A stretch of DNA of 64,000 nucleotides from positions 192,145,741 to 192,209,740 of the forward strand of contig CM041465.1 of NCBI GenBank assembly GCA_023213395.1, read 5' to 3'. Positions within the stretch are counted from its first letter, which is position 1, and each line of letters begins with the position of its first letter. Positions 32,331-44,827 of the stretch are shown here, in pieces. The translations under genes and the position numbers were made by a program. The notes under the pieces were generated by a model. It had not been told where the DNA came from. It ran no database searches and saw only the letters and a program-made list of their open reading frames with translations. Origin of the DNA: Cycas panzhihuaensis. Its lineage: Eukaryota > Cycadophyta.

Positions 32331-32920
32331 TATCATTTATTTATTTCTTGAAATGAATTTAAAACTCTTAAAATATACTTGTGCCTTAGCTTATTAGGGG
32401 TATAGACTACTTAAGAATTCGATGAATTTTCAAACCACTAGTACAAAAAGTGGAATAGTAAAATTTACCCAAGTCATGAAACTTAAAATGTCTCCCCAAT
32501 ATAGTCATTAATTTATTACTCTATGAGTTTATACTCTTTGAGGAATAGGAAATGAGAATTGATCTACATTATTTAAGTGCTTAATATATAAACCTACTAA
32601 AATAATGAAGGGTTTTTATATCCATTTTCAAGGATGGTTCTCTTGTATGTATTCAATCTATAAAGAACTATTTACAATAGCTAACTATGATTTAGCCTAA
32701 AGTTCTATTTATTATGGATACAATAATATAAAAATTTATAAGATAATAGAAATAATGTGAAATGAGTAAAAACAAATAATTAAAATGTCAAAGAAAATAC
32801 TTTTAAATAAGCCCAAACCATTATTACAAGGTTTATTGGATTGTATATTCATGACTTTATATGCTTATAACTGAATAACATGACATTAAGACATATATAA
32901 AAGCATCAAAGTGCTAAAGT
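32331..32920. other. Unassigned AT-rich stretch, perhaps gag leader
   Basis: No frame or repeat is recognised. It lies upstream of the gag relic on the minus strand and is cut by element F at 32921, whose target duplication AAAGT starts at 32916. Confidence 0.4.
32916..32920. repeat. Target-site duplication of element F, left copy
   Basis: AAAGT is repeated at 43436-43440 outside the opposite LTR. Confidence 0.9.
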
Positions 32921-33235
32921 TGATGGAATCAGGGGATAGAGCGAACAAAGAAAATGCATGAGAGAGTTAACAATCAATTCGATGGAGTGATGGTGTTGAT
33001 GAACACTAGGATCTTTCGACCCCATGAATAAATAGGCAGGATGTTGTACACCATTCAACATCTACCATTAACTAGAGCTGACAAATGCTAGAATGGGTGC
33101 TGCTAATATTTGACAAAGTCTGGCTAGGGTTAGACATAGAGATGCCATGATATCTTGACCAATATCTAGGATATCACCCTAATGTGGGTAATCAACCCTA
33201 GATGGATATGAGCCCCAATAGGCATTATTCCAATA
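32921..33235 (-). repeat. Element F 3' LTR (315 bp)
   Basis: Starts TGATGGAATCAGGGGATAG and ends GCATTATTCCAATA on the plus strand. A polypurine-type sequence, ATGGGAGAGAAA on the minus strand, abuts it at 33236-33248. Confidence 0.92.
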
Positions 33236-33339
33236 TTTCTCTCCCATAATTCCCATTTGAGGAGACTCCAAGTTTATCTCTAAATTTGATAAACTTTATA
33301 TCGCCAAATACCTTTATGAATATATCTTCCACCTATTCT

Positions 33340-33900
33340 TTTATGCTATAATAGACTAATTCAAGTTTGCTTTGCTGCATCAATTCTCTAATGAAGTGAT
33401 AATGTATTTCAATGTGCTTTGTCTTACTATGAAATAATGGATTTTGAGTAATCTAAATTGTGTTTTGATTATCGTAAAGTATATGAGTGAGACTAATATG
33501 TTTTTCTTATAAATCCTATAGCAATCTTCTAAGTCAAACTATTTTACATGCTTTTATTATAGTTGCTTTATACTCTACTTTTGTAGTAGATAGAGATATT
33601 GTGGCTTATTTCTTTGAACTCCATGTAACTGCAGCTAAACCCAAACTAAATGTATAACCAAAGGTAGATTTCCTATCATCTATATAACCTCCCTACTCTG
33701 AGTTTATATATCCAACCAATCTGTAGTCCCCTCATAACCTGTAATGTAATCCATATCCAATTGTACCTTTGAGATACCTAAGAATTCTTTTGGCTATTTT
33801 CCAATGTTTTACCTTAGGCTTATGCATGAATTTAGAAACCACATTTACTACATACATTATATCTGGTTAAGTTGAAGTCAAGTAAATTAGACTCCCAATC
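33340..33900 (-). pseudogene. Element F RNase H, broken
   Basis: Minus-strand text includes GYTFSLGLAAVTWSSKK, a stop where Gln is expected, ATISLSTTKVEYKATI and KACK. This is the copia RNase H motif block (GY-F-L---AVSW-SKKQ-TV-LS--EAEY-A), keeping the Glu in VEYK. It lies downstream of RT as expected. Confidence 0.85.
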
Positions 33901-34162
33901 AATTGCATATAGAGTGTAGGATCAACTGATTTTGATTCCTCAAACTTGGACAACTTCAACCTAACTTTTGTTAGAGTTGCAAATGACTTGCAATCACTCA
34001 TGTTGAACTTGTGTAATAAGTCTAATGTGTATTTCCTTTAGGAGATAAATATCTCCTTTTCATCATGCCAAACTTTTATGCTTAAGAAACAATACATTAG
34101 TCCCAAGTCTGTCATCTCAAATTCCTTATACATATCATTTTAAAAATTTTGGGACAAGTGTT
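33900..34162 (-). pseudogene. Element F reverse transcriptase, 3' part
   Basis: Minus-strand text DEHLSQNF, MYKEFEMTDLGLMYCF, LSIKVWHDEKEIFIS is the copia RT segment after the catalytic motif. It joins the text at 37526 and beyond when element E and one copy of CATCA are removed, so the RT was split by that insertion. Confidence 0.88.
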
Positions 34163-34167
34163 CATCA
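34163..34167. repeat. Target-site duplication of element E, left copy
   Basis: CATCA is repeated at 37521-37525. Confidence 0.88.
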
Positions 34168-34484
34168 TGTTAGAAAAATAATATGTTATGCATGCAAGAA
34201 ATAAAATATGATGGTGAGTGAATGATGCAATAATAAAGCACAAGGAAGATGAAGTATATATAAGTTAATACAAGAGATGGAAAAATGACTAAACTTTAAA
34301 TTACAATGAATGATAATATACATACTTTATAGTATGAGCTCACAATCAATAGGAAAACCCCATTGGTTAATCTTACAGGTAGCACACACCTCTATGTGGC
34401 TCACAATCTCAAGTATAATAATACAAATAAATAAGGAGAGAGTGTATGTGGCAAAAATTATGTAATTGGATATTACACCTAATA
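34168..34484 (-). repeat. Element E 3' LTR (317 bp)
   Basis: Starts TGTTAGAAAAATAATATG and ends GGATATTACACCTAATA on the plus strand; related to the D LTRs. Confidence 0.88.
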
Positions 34485-37227
34485 ATTTCTCCATATAATA
34501 GATAATTATATAAGATAAAATATCACATCAAAATAAGTATCGAGTCTTTAAATGAATGCTAGATTATAAGTTGTTGCAATAATATAATTTGTTGTTAATG
34601 TCCATATAAAGAAAAGTTCATCTACTAGAATGCATGGGTAACTAGTCACTACAACGATCAGTTGAATAAGAACCTTTTTTGGATATATGGTTCAATTAGC
34701 GCCAAGTTAGCTTCACTCTGGGAACATGTCGTCCTGCATAGTTGAACAAGTGAGCTAATGAAAAAATGCAAGAGTAGTTGAAAAGGGATCCTACCTCTTG
34801 CTTAAATAGGACAATATAAGCATCTTCAAATGGCTCTAAGGCCTTACAATGACATTATGGCCTCAAATTACTTTTATGGGCTAAAATCATACCTCCATGG
34901 GCTAAAAACTAACAATAAATGTCAATACATAACTAAAAAAATATATGTGGTTCAAGTCCAATATGAATGACTCTCTCAAATAATGAATTTTAATGTGAAA
35001 TAAGTTTTCTAGAGTTAAAAATGAGCTATTATGAGTCATTATACATGTTATCCTCCCATTTGGGGTACATTATAGCAATGAAATGTATAATAAAGAACAT
35101 GGAACCTTAAAAAATTACATGTGTATGCCTAAAAGTGAAGAAAAATTAAAATTTTGAAAGAAACTTTTGACTTTGGACTAAAAGTTTTACATCAAATCAG
35201 CTCCAAATACTATCAAGTGACTTGCCAAATGAAATATCTCTTAGTTATGAATCCAATGCAATTGATGGAACTAAAAATGGACTTTATATGCTTAAGTTAT
35301 AACTAAAACAACAACAAGGACCTTATGAAAACTAAAAATTGGGGGCTTAGCCCCTTTCATTGGCTAGTTGAAGGTCATATGGATGCCCCATGTGACTAGG
35401 GGCTGATGAACTAAGGGGCTAGGTAGATCTGAAATATTATACCATCTAATTAATTCCATTTTTGCAAATGTAAAAGAAAATATCAATACCTTTTAATAAA
35501 GAATCATATCCACCAAAAAATAAAATATTAAACAAACAATACCCTAAATTTGATTTAGGGTTCTGTAATATTCTTCTCATTCTCTGCATTGAAATTCCTT
35601 CATGTGTGGATGCCATTGCAACATGCCGTTGGTATAGACGTAGACTCTTCATTCTAGTAATTTCGCTTATGTCGAATATTTTCTCGACTATAAGTGCATG
35701 GCTTTTACAAGGATCATCAACCCAGTGTTGGCATTTTTCATCTAATTTGGCATTTTCATAGGGTTATGGTGTGGAGGTATGATAATTTCTAATTTCATCC
35801 CCATCGCTCACCCACACTGAGTTACCCTAAGGATTTATGGTTTAACATAGATAAATTTTTTCAGTATCTCTACAAGCTCTCTTCACCTTTGTTGACTAAG
35901 CTTGATGGCTTCATTCTTGATTTCTTGGACTTTGACGTCACCTACCTATATAAAAGGTTTTGCCAGACACCAAGCAGGAGCCTCCTTTATTAAAATATGG
36001 ATGGAACAACAAGATGCATCTTTCTTGGTAAAATAGGTAGCAACAAGCTCTGTCATTCAAATGGATGAATCATGGAAACAAGAAAAATAATGATTGCAGA
36101 TAGAATACCTAGATTTGGATATATGACCATCATCTGCTTCTCCAACAATGCTCCAATAATAAAGCTAGCACACTTTTAAGAGAACAGATTTGTGCTTCTG
36201 CAACTCAAGTTTAATAGGTTCAAGCTCAAGTTTTGACACAGGCATTTCAATAGTAACATTAGCATAGTAGTGGCATTAAATAGTTTTTTCATAATCAATC
36301 AAAGTTTTCTATACCGAATTTGATGCAAGCTCCAATAATGGGGATCCAACCGACATTGCAACCTCGAGTAATTGTATTGCACTTGTATGTAACTGTAACT
36401 ACTTATATGGCACCTAGAAAAAGTACTTTTTGATGTAGATTGTGTGGTAGTATATATCCTATTTTTTTGTTTATCAACAATATATACAAGAAATTTTAAT
36501 ATTCTATTGGCCTTTTCATAGCCTCAAAAAACTAGCAGCAGATCCTTATGACAGGACACCTGCAAAGGCCTCAAATTTGAGGCTAAAATTACTATGAAAA
36601 ATTAATTTTTTGATAGCAAATAAACATCTTCTATAGGGTAATCATGCCTACAATTTATGTTAAAATTTACTCATTTTTCCTTAAAAAATATAGCTTCAAA
36701 CTATACTTCCTATGACTTCAAACAACATACTTGCATGCTCAAAAAATGGGCCCACATACAACATGAAATCTAGTTACAAAGGCATATAAATCTATAACTT
36801 CAAAATACATTCTATATCAGTTTTAAAATCTTTAAAATAGGCTTCAAAAGTCTTTAAACAACTTCAAAAATAACCTTTGATTAGCAGCTCCAAACAAGCT
36901 CTAAATATCTTTTAAACAACATCAAAACAACCCTTTATAATTTGAAAAATTAGTGATGAAATAGTCCCATATACTTAAAAAATAAAAATGATAATAGCCC
37001 CTTAAACTGTTGATAATAATTGCTTAAAATGTGCATAAAATACAATAGCAAATAACTTCAAGAATCTTGAAATAATACTTAAAATGGACAAGATCAGGTT
37101 ACTTAATCAAGCATTAAAATCTAGTTCCTCAAATAGCTTGATAAGACTCTAAAAAATTAAAAGAATAATATGTACAGAGGCTCTAAAATGTTTCTCTTAA
37201 GGATTCAAACTTTGGGCTCTAATACCA
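34485..37227. other. Element E internal region, no coding sequence recognised
   Basis: The 34485-34780 part matches 22570-22800 of element D. The 36560-37227 part matches 24000-24570 of D, again ending in the primer site. The middle (about 34800-36500) has no counterpart that I can see in D. It holds only short frames, e.g. a 68-residue one at 35446-35652, with no known domain. Confidence 0.7.
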
Positions 37228-37520
37228 TGTTGGAAAAGTAATATACTATGTATACAAGAAATGAAATATGATGGTGAGTGAATGATGCAATAATGAAGCA
37301 CAAGAAAGATGAAGTATATACAAGTTAACACAAGAGATAGAATAGTGATCAAACTTCAAATTAGAATGAATGAGCTCATCATCAATGAGAGAACCCTGTT
37401 GGCCAATCTTAGAGATAGGACACATTTCTATATGCCTCACAACCTCAAATATAATAATACAAATAAATATGAAGAGAGTGTAGGTGGGGATAATTATGTA
37501 ATTGGATATTACATACAATA
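37228..37520 (-). repeat. Element E 5' LTR (293 bp)
   Basis: Partner of 34168-34484. It lacks about 25 bases present there. It ends TACATACAATA before the duplication CATCA. Confidence 0.88.
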
Positions 37521-37525
37521 CATCA

Positions 37526-38060
37526 TTCCTAGTATATACTTGGTCATCAACATATAAGCCTATAATAAGTATAAAGCTTCCTTCTATCCTAATGTATAAA
37601 TTAGGATCAGATTAACTCATTTAAAATCTTTTATCCTTAAAATATTTATTATTTCTATAGTATCGTTATCTAAGTGCTTACTTAAGCCCATATAAGGCTA
37701 TTTTAAGTTTGTAGACCTTGTTTTCTTCACCTTTCACTTCAAAACCTTTAATTGTTAGACATATATCTTTTCATCCACATAGTCATTTAAGAAAGTACTT
37801 TTTACATCCATTTGGTAAATAATCCAACCTTGTTGTGTAATTAAAGCCATTACCAATCTAACTGTTTCTAGCCTTGTAATTAGTGTGAATGTCTCACTGT
37901 AATCTACGGTCTTAATTTGAGCATAGCCTTTAGGAACCAACCTTGCCTTATATTTGTCAATTGTTTCATCTAACTTATACTTGGTCTTATAGACCTATTT
38001 AGTTTTAACAGTATTCTTGTTTGATGGTAGATCCACTAACTCCCATGTATTATTTTTTAC
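37526..38060 (-). pseudogene. Element F reverse transcriptase, 5' part
   Basis: The open frame at 37755-37940 carries VPKGYAQIKTVDYSETFTLI, RLETVRLVMALITQQGW and YQMDVKSTFLNDYVDEKIYV, the copia RT N-terminus. The catalytic motif follows near 37545-37575 as LYVDDQVYTRND, with the Asp pair kept. Element E is inserted right after it. Stops lie between the blocks. Confidence 0.9.
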
Positions 38061-39330
38061 TAAGGCATTATATTAATCCTTCATTACTTCTTTTTATTCA
38101 TCATGAATGTTAGCCTCTTCAAAGTTATGAGGTTCATTCGACTCTATAACTTGAGTCATCAATGCAAAATTCACCCTTTGAGATATTATAGTCCTTCTCT
38201 CAAAGTTGATGTCCAAAATATTTGAAGGGTCATATGACCTTTGTACCCACTCAAGGACCCTTTAATTTGAAGTAGAGTGTTTTGCTTCATTTATATTAGG
38301 TATATTTGTAACCATGATATTTTTTCCTTTATCTTTTTTAACAACTTCTTTCTGATAAAACTCATATTCTTTAAAAATAGCATCCTTACTTATAATTATC
38401 TTCTTACCTTTTGGATCATAAAGTTTATAGGATCTAGAAGAGTCATTAAATCTTATAAAGATACATTTGATGCTCTTATCACCCAACTTAGTTCTCCTTT
38501 GATCTAGGATATATACAAGCTATGCATTAAAAAATCTTTAAGTGTTTAATGCTTGGCTTATATCTTATCTAAGCTTCTTCTAGTGTAACCCACTTAACCA
38601 CCTTAGTGGTACACTTATTCATCACATAAATACCAATATGTATAATGTTAGCCCAATATTCACTTCCTAAATGATTATCTTTAGCATACTTTTGGCCATT
38701 TTAATAATTGTTCTATGTTTTCTTTCAACAACCCCATTTTGTTATGAGGTATAAGGATTAGTGAGCTACTTTCTTATGCCATAATAGCTACAATAAGCCT
38801 TGAATTTATTTGAAATGAATTCTTCCCCATTATCTGATCTTAGGGTTAGAATTCTAAGTCCACTTTGCCTTTCTATCAAAGTTTTGAAGTCCATGAAGTA
38901 TTATAGAGCATCTAATTTGAATTTGATGAAGTAGACCCATGTCATCCTTGTGAAGTCATCAATAATTGTTGTGAAGTACTTAGCACCTCAAAGTGAGGGC
39001 ACATCCATTAGACCACATAAGTTTGTATATATTAATTGAAGGGGCCCATTGGCACTATAACTTTCATTAGGAAATCCTTCCATTTACTACTTTCCAAGTA
39101 TGCATCATTCATATAATTTCTTACTAAGTTCAATAATAGGAAGTCCAATTACCATATCCATTCTTTTTATTAAGGCCAAACTATTATAATTTACATGGGC
39201 AAGTCTTTTATACCATATTTTATTATCCACATTTGTTGAAACCTTTAAGGCATAATAATCTATTGGAGGTATGATTAGTTTGAATAACCTATCATTAGTT
39301 ATTTAACCTTTAGCTATAATTATCTTGTTC
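38060..39330 (-). pseudogene. Element F integrase, broken
   Basis: The catalytic core near 38700-38860 reads LRSDNGEEFISNKFKAYC, YYGIRK, a stop, LTNPYTS, a stop, QNGVVERKHRTIIKM. The second Asp (SDNG) and the Glu (VVERK) of the DDE triad are kept. The C-terminal frame (38262-38486) carries SIKCIFIRFNDSSRSYKLYD, the copia integrase C-terminus (K--F-GY---SK-Y), then IISKDAIFKE. GAG-pre-integrase is expected at 39100-39330 and only faintly visible. Confidence 0.85.
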
Positions 39331-40700
39331 CTTAATTTGTCCTTAATGGTGTATTTCCTATTATCAAAGATCACTTTATATTTCCATTCCATCATTTGAC
39401 CCACTAAAAGTAAGTTCTTCTTAAGGGTTGGAACATGTAAAATATCATTTATGCTCCTAGTTTTCTAAAATCAATTGTTATGGAGACATTTCCTTTTATA
39501 ACAACTACTTGAGTGGTATTATTCCCAAACATAATTTTACTTTTCTTAGAGTTATCTAACTGCTTAAACCACTCTTCCTTATATGTCAATATGTGTGGAA
39601 CATCTTAAATCGATATCCTACCTATCTTCTTCTTCATTGGCCATAAAGCTTGAAAGAAACAATCTATCATTTTATCTTTCTTCCATAGTTATGTTAATTG
39701 TTTCCCTTTGTGAACTTGACCTTTTAGAAAAATAATTTTCCTCTAAATGATAATTCTTATAGCAGTAGGAACATTGAATGGTTCCTCTACCTCTTAGACT
39801 CCTACCTCTTTGTCTTTGGTTTCTCCCCCTAAGACCTTAACCTCTTCCTCTTCCTTAAAGTCCATAGTTTTAGCTCTAACATTGGCCTTAATAGTACCTT
39901 TAATCTTGGTATTGATTTTGCCCTTGATAAAATTAATTTAGGTCTTATCCTTGATAGTTGCCTTGACCTTGTATTTGTTAACCTTAATAATAACCTCAAA
40001 AGCCTTGACCTTATCTTTAAAACAAGTTTTTTAATTGGCCTTTACCTCTAGGGGATTGACCTCTACCCTAGAACTTCACCTTTAGTAATTGGGTCTATTT
40101 TTTGCTTTAGTGGTAAAAGTATACTTAAGGGATTCATTTTCTCCTTTCTTTTCTTCAACTCCTAGACGTATAGTACTTAGTTAATCTATTTTGAGGGTGA
40201 TAAGGTCCTTAGGAACTTGTATGCTAGTGGCCACCATCTTAAACCTCTTAATATCATCTCCACACTTTAATATTTTTTCAACTACTCTTTGTTCACTAAT
40301 CACTTCTCCTAAGGATCTCATCTAGTTAACTAAGCCATGGACCTTAGTAATAAAATCATTAACTCCTTTATGAGTTGTCATCCGCATATTTTTAAATCTA
40401 CTTCTTAAAGCTTAAAATTTTAATGATGTCCTTTGTGTATCATCTTGAGTGCATCTTAAGCCTCTTTTGATGTTGCAACTTCATTGACTGTTAAGAAGAT
40501 ACAGTCCTCCAATGCACAAAATATGAGTGTAAGTGCCTCATTATCCTTCTTTTCATTCTCCTTAGAGCATTTCTTCTCGTTATCTATGGCATATTCATCA
40601 ATCGATCCATAATCAGTATCAACAAGATCCCATATATCTTTGGCAATAAAGGTTGGCTTCATTCACATACTCAAATTAAGAAAAATCATGCTATCAAATT
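39330..40700 (-). pseudogene. Element F gag and protease, broken
   Basis: The zinc knuckle near 39735-39790 reads CSYCYKNYHLEENY, keeping C-x2-C-x4-H with the last Cys changed to Tyr. The gag N-terminal frame (40456-40662) has KPTFIAKDIWDLVDTDYG and KKDNEALTLIFCALEDCIFL, the DUF4219/UBN2-like start of copia gag. A Lys-rich segment at 39840-40080 may be the nucleocapsid arm. I could not place the protease Asp motif with confidence (expected 39400-39640). Confidence 0.75.
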
Positions 40701-43085
40701 TAGGCATCATTACATTTCTAATATTTAATGCCATAGTAAAAGTATTGCCTTGAAAATTAGCCTTTTGAAATGTAAAAGTGCTTAAAACAAAGTGTAATCA
40801 AAGCACTAAAAAAGAAATAAAAGAGATGCTCAAAAGTAATAAGATTTGTTCTACTTCACCTCTAAGACTTAGACAAATATTTTAATTGAGACTTCAACCA
40901 CTTGAAAAATAATATTTTATATTAGTGAGAGCTTACAAACTAAATTTTGACTAGTTCATATAAGGGATATCACGAAAAAAACCCTTAACTAGTTCCAATT
41001 TTGAACATAATAAAAGTTATAGAAGATAACTTCAAAAAATTTTAAAGCCTTAACCACTTAATAAATGATAGAACATAGACTTCAATGCTTTAGACAAGAC
41101 TCAATTTTGATATCAGATGGTCAAGATATGCATTAAAATGGTTACAGAAAAAATTAACCTTTTAATATTAAAGGTTTAAATAAATTTTGCATCAACTTAA
41201 ATCATTAAAAAGCACATCAAATTAAAATGAACTATGGTCGTATAACCATTCATTTTATTCAAGTGAAAATGAACTTTGTCCTAATGCTAATAGAACTGAA
41301 TTTTGACTTTGTTGGTGAAAGTTGTGGTCACTGAAACAGAGAGAACTCCTATTTTTTATTAGCAACTTTAAAAAGTAACTTGGCCCCCTTTAAAAAATAA
41401 TCTTTTGGTGACTTGATTACTGCATGTGACCTGTAGTCTATTCGATAAAGGGGCTATAAGACAATAAATTTAAGTATGAACTCTAATTGTATTAATGAAA
41501 TAATTTCACCATGATTATGTCTACTTCTCAAACTTGAATTGGGAACTTTAGTTTGTGAAGACTATGGATCGCCTATGCTATAAAAGCACCTCCCCACAAT
41601 TGCATCTGAAATTATTATGCAAGCATTAGTGCGTGGACCAAACTATATGTTGGGATTGAGTATGCAACTCCATTAGTAATATAGAGGTGATGCAATAGAA
41701 AAAGCATGAAGTTGTAAATACACAGTCGCATATCTACATCAAAAAAAAAGAAGAAAAGGAATGTGTAGTCGATGCAATGATATTAAATTTGTTTTAACCT
41801 TTATACAAAGCAAAGTGTGTTGCCACAAATATAGTAAAAAATATCTAAATTTATAAGGAACAACAAAGGTGCAATATAAATATGTGCGCAATAATATATT
41901 AACCTTGTCGGTAGTGTTGCGTGAAATATCTCTCTTTCTTCAAAGTCTAAACATTTGAAAATTTTTAACTGTAAAGTATAGAAAAAAGGCATGCAAGAAA
42001 GTCATAACAATCTTGTATACACAATGTCATTTACATGATAAAGTGGCATTACTAAACTTGATTGCCAAAAATAGTAGACGTCGTACGAGTGAATCAATGT
42101 AAGGTGGCTCTGTGAATATGCTCTTGATTGATCTGGTCTTGAATTGACTGTAAGGAGGATCAACTCAACGATGACCAAAGGCCAGTGAATGCAAGATAAG
42201 TGACTGGCCAAGGCAATTATGGAGTGTTCACAACGTACAAATGTAGACTGTAAATACCTCTGCAACTTGACGTGATAATTAGATGTGTTAAGCACAAGAC
42301 CAGATGATAGGTAAGAGTCATGAGCAGTGAAGTCGATTAAGATGATAAAGATGCAAATGCTAATTATTCTTGTTGTATTGATGGGTATATGTTGAATGTG
42401 AACAATAATTTTAACGAAAGGTGAAGCGATGCATATACAGATATTTGGTGGGGTTGTTATATGAGAGACAAACATGAGCGATCACACAAAGACAAGGTGC
42501 AATAATAATGAGATATAGTCACAAATGATAATAAATCAGCCATAAGGATGCAAGGGAAGGCTATGGCTGGCTTTAATGTGATTATAATTACTTTGAATGA
42601 CTTAGAAAAATATGTAGAAATAGTAGCATGTGATGGAGATTCTTCCGTAAGAATACACAACACACGGATAAGAATGAAATAGGGATTACCAAATGTGTCA
42701 TGGTGATGGAAGACTGTTGAGCCAAATACAATCATTAGTTGTGCAATAGACTCTTGAAGATATAGTTCTACGATTGTTCCCAATAAAGGATTAACTACAA
42801 GATTGAAGAGCTTGCACAAAGGTGAGATCATCTTCACAGGCTAGATGAAATGTAAACAACATGCAATGGAAGGAACTTCCTTCAATAAAACCCTGATAGA
42901 TATAAATAAATGATTAGAAAAGAGTGGAGAATATTAATTAATAAATTAAATATATCGATACATGTGATACACTCCTTCATAGCTTTGAATGAGACTCTTG
43001 ACAACTTCTCTATCTTTCGGGCTCTAAACAATTACTTCTACAACTTGGGTATGCCTGAACTAAACTCTAAATTCTTGAACTAAGA
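40700..43085. other. Element F leader between primer site and gag; two open frames of unknown meaning
   Basis: Most of the 2.4 kb is AT-rich. The part 42000-42840 contains two overlapping minus-strand open frames (42457-42837, 126 residues; 42002-42475, 157 residues). They are hydrophobic, with Leu, Ile, Ser and His in abundance, and have no motif I know. The overlap is 19 bases. They may be chance openness in sequence of higher complexity, or captured DNA. Confidence 0.5.
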
Positions 43086-43099
43086 AGCTCTATGCCAAA
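43086..43099 (-). other. Element F primer-binding site, decayed
   Basis: On the minus strand TTTGGCATAGAGCTTC follows the 5' LTR; it matches the iMet type TGGTATCAGAGC imperfectly. Confidence 0.65.
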
Positions 43100-43435
43100 T
43101 GATGAAATTAGGATATAGAGGGAACATAGAGAATGCATGAGAGAGTTAACCATCAATCTAATAGAGTGGTGGTGTTTATGAACACTAGGATCTTCGAATC
43201 CCATGAATAAATAGATGGGATGTAAGTAGGATGTGGTACACCACTCAATATCTACCATTGATTGGTGCAGATAAATGTTGGAATAAATACTGTCAATATC
43301 TGATAAAGTGTAGCTAAGTGCAGCTAGGGTCTAACATAGAACTGCCATGATATCTTTGTTAATATCTAGGTTATCACCCCAATATTGGTAATCAACCCTA
43401 GGTGGATATGAGGCTCAATGGGTATTATTCCAACA
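43100..43435 (-). repeat. Element F 5' LTR (336 bp)
   Basis: Partner of 32921-33235, ending TATTATTCCAACA on the plus strand. The duplication AAAGT follows at 43436-43440. Confidence 0.92.
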
Positions 43436-44433
43436 AAAGTAACATTCATTAAGTAGATGAAAACTTAATGAAGAAAATATTCACTATCATGCAAGAAACT
43501 CTACAATAAAAATACAAGTAGATAAGACTAACTTATAGAATTCTTCTATAATATTTATGATGATATGTACATCATAAGAACTACAAATCTAAACCCTTAA
43601 GTTTAGTGCTAAAAATTCTCTTGTGACTAGTATTTCTGCTTTGTATTTTTATAGGAGTTTATCCATTGCTTCCTTAATCACTATTTGTATTAGTTCTACT
43701 TCCTTTTTCCCATACAAAAAAATAGAATTCTAAAAAGAGCTCAATTACAATAATAGTCCTCTTATCTTATTCCCCGTTGTAACTCTTCCTTCTCTAAAAT
43801 TATGAATCTTCATCACTTCAAAAGAATTCTTCCATGTTTATATTTTAATTTTAAGAAATTATCCTCATCATCTTCAAAGAATTCTCACCACTTATTTTTA
43901 AAGGAATTTACCCCTCCTTATTTAAGAAATTATCTTTGCTATCTTTTTTTTTAAGACAATGATTGTGATTATAACTCTAAATCTTCTTCATCCACTTACC
44001 ACAACCAATCTAGTGGTTGTAATAATGATGATTATACCTAGCTCTAAATCTTTGTGATGTGTTATGATATTGAATCACCTCTTAATTTTTAGATGCCTAT
44101 TGCTTTAGATAGCTTGAAATCTAAATTCCTCTCCTCTATAAATTTGTATTTGAATAATTATGAAATACAACATGAAAACATAATTTTAATAGAGACCTTT
44201 ACTTTTATAAATTGCCTCGTTCCTTGTCCCTTTGTCATAAATGCCTAGTTAATTGTATATCTCTCAATTTTTTATTTTCTCACTAAATCTCTTTCGATGG
44301 GTAACCTTGAATTTGTGTGAAGTATGGGCTTTTTGGATATTAGCAAGGAATGTGAAATAAAAGGGGAGGAAACGAGGACCCACCACTTGAAATCATGTGT
44401 TTATGCTTTCTTCATATTTTAGTTGAATAAAGT
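43436..44433. other. Unassigned AT-rich stretch
   Basis: Nothing recognisable. It has short repeated phrases such as GAATTCTTCC and AAGAAATTATC at 43800-43960. It lies between elements F and G. Confidence 0.4.
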
Positions 44434-44827
44434 TATTAAATTGTTTGTAATAACTTATGTGGAAGTGTGTAATCAAGTAAGATATAATATAACCGCAACC
44501 ACATGATTAATTGAGTATATAATGATCATAATAAATAAAAAGGATAAGGACACAAGAGTCAATAATGCAACCATCATACGTATACCATGTTTAACATGGA
44601 AAACATATGAATGGGAAAAACTATCTCAAGGTGATCTAATTTTCTTCACAATAAACATTGCCTTTATATAATATGTAACCTTATTAACATCTAATCACAT
44701 TTCATCATTATGTTAACCAATCTAATCATGTGTGTCGAAACTCTTCATATCAACCGATGATAACTTTGGCATATTAATTAAACATTACATTAACATTGGT
44801 GAAAACAAATATTATAATGCTCTAACA
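44434..44827 (-). repeat. Element G 3' LTR (394 bp)
   Basis: Shares with 48061-48507 the phrases ATAAAAAGGATAAGG, AGAGTCAATA, TATTAATTAAACATTA and the end TCTAACA. It lacks about 60 bases present in the partner. Confidence 0.85.

Larger units (their letters stand above)
34168..37520 (-). mobile_element. Element E, LTR retrotransposon without pol (D family)
   Basis: Two LTRs (34168-34484 and 37228-37520) flank about 2.7 kb with no gag or pol that I can recognise. A primer site (AGAGCCC-type, decayed TGGTATTAGAGC at 37215-37227) and a polypurine-like tract (ATGGAGAAATT on the minus strand, 34485-34496) are in the right places. The target duplication is CATCA, and the two flanks rejoin the copia RT frame of element F. 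An intact insertion with its own LTR, primer site and duplication shows it moved by retrotransposition, presumably using enzymes from another element. Confidence 0.88.
32921..43435 (-). mobile_element. Ty1/copia element F, interrupted by element E
   Basis: The LTRs are 32921-33235 and 43100-43435, with duplication AAAGT. The polyprotein runs from about 40700 down to 33340 and is split by element E (34168-37520) in the RT. Between the primer site and gag lies a leader of about 2.4 kb (40700-43085). Without E the element would be about 7.2 kb. Its family differs from A/C and B/H in sequence, though the domain order is the same. Confidence 0.93.

Noticed and set aside
37246-37557. Open frames on both strands over the element E 5' LTR
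   Set aside because: They cover an LTR and its edge into element F; LTR sequence is non-coding.
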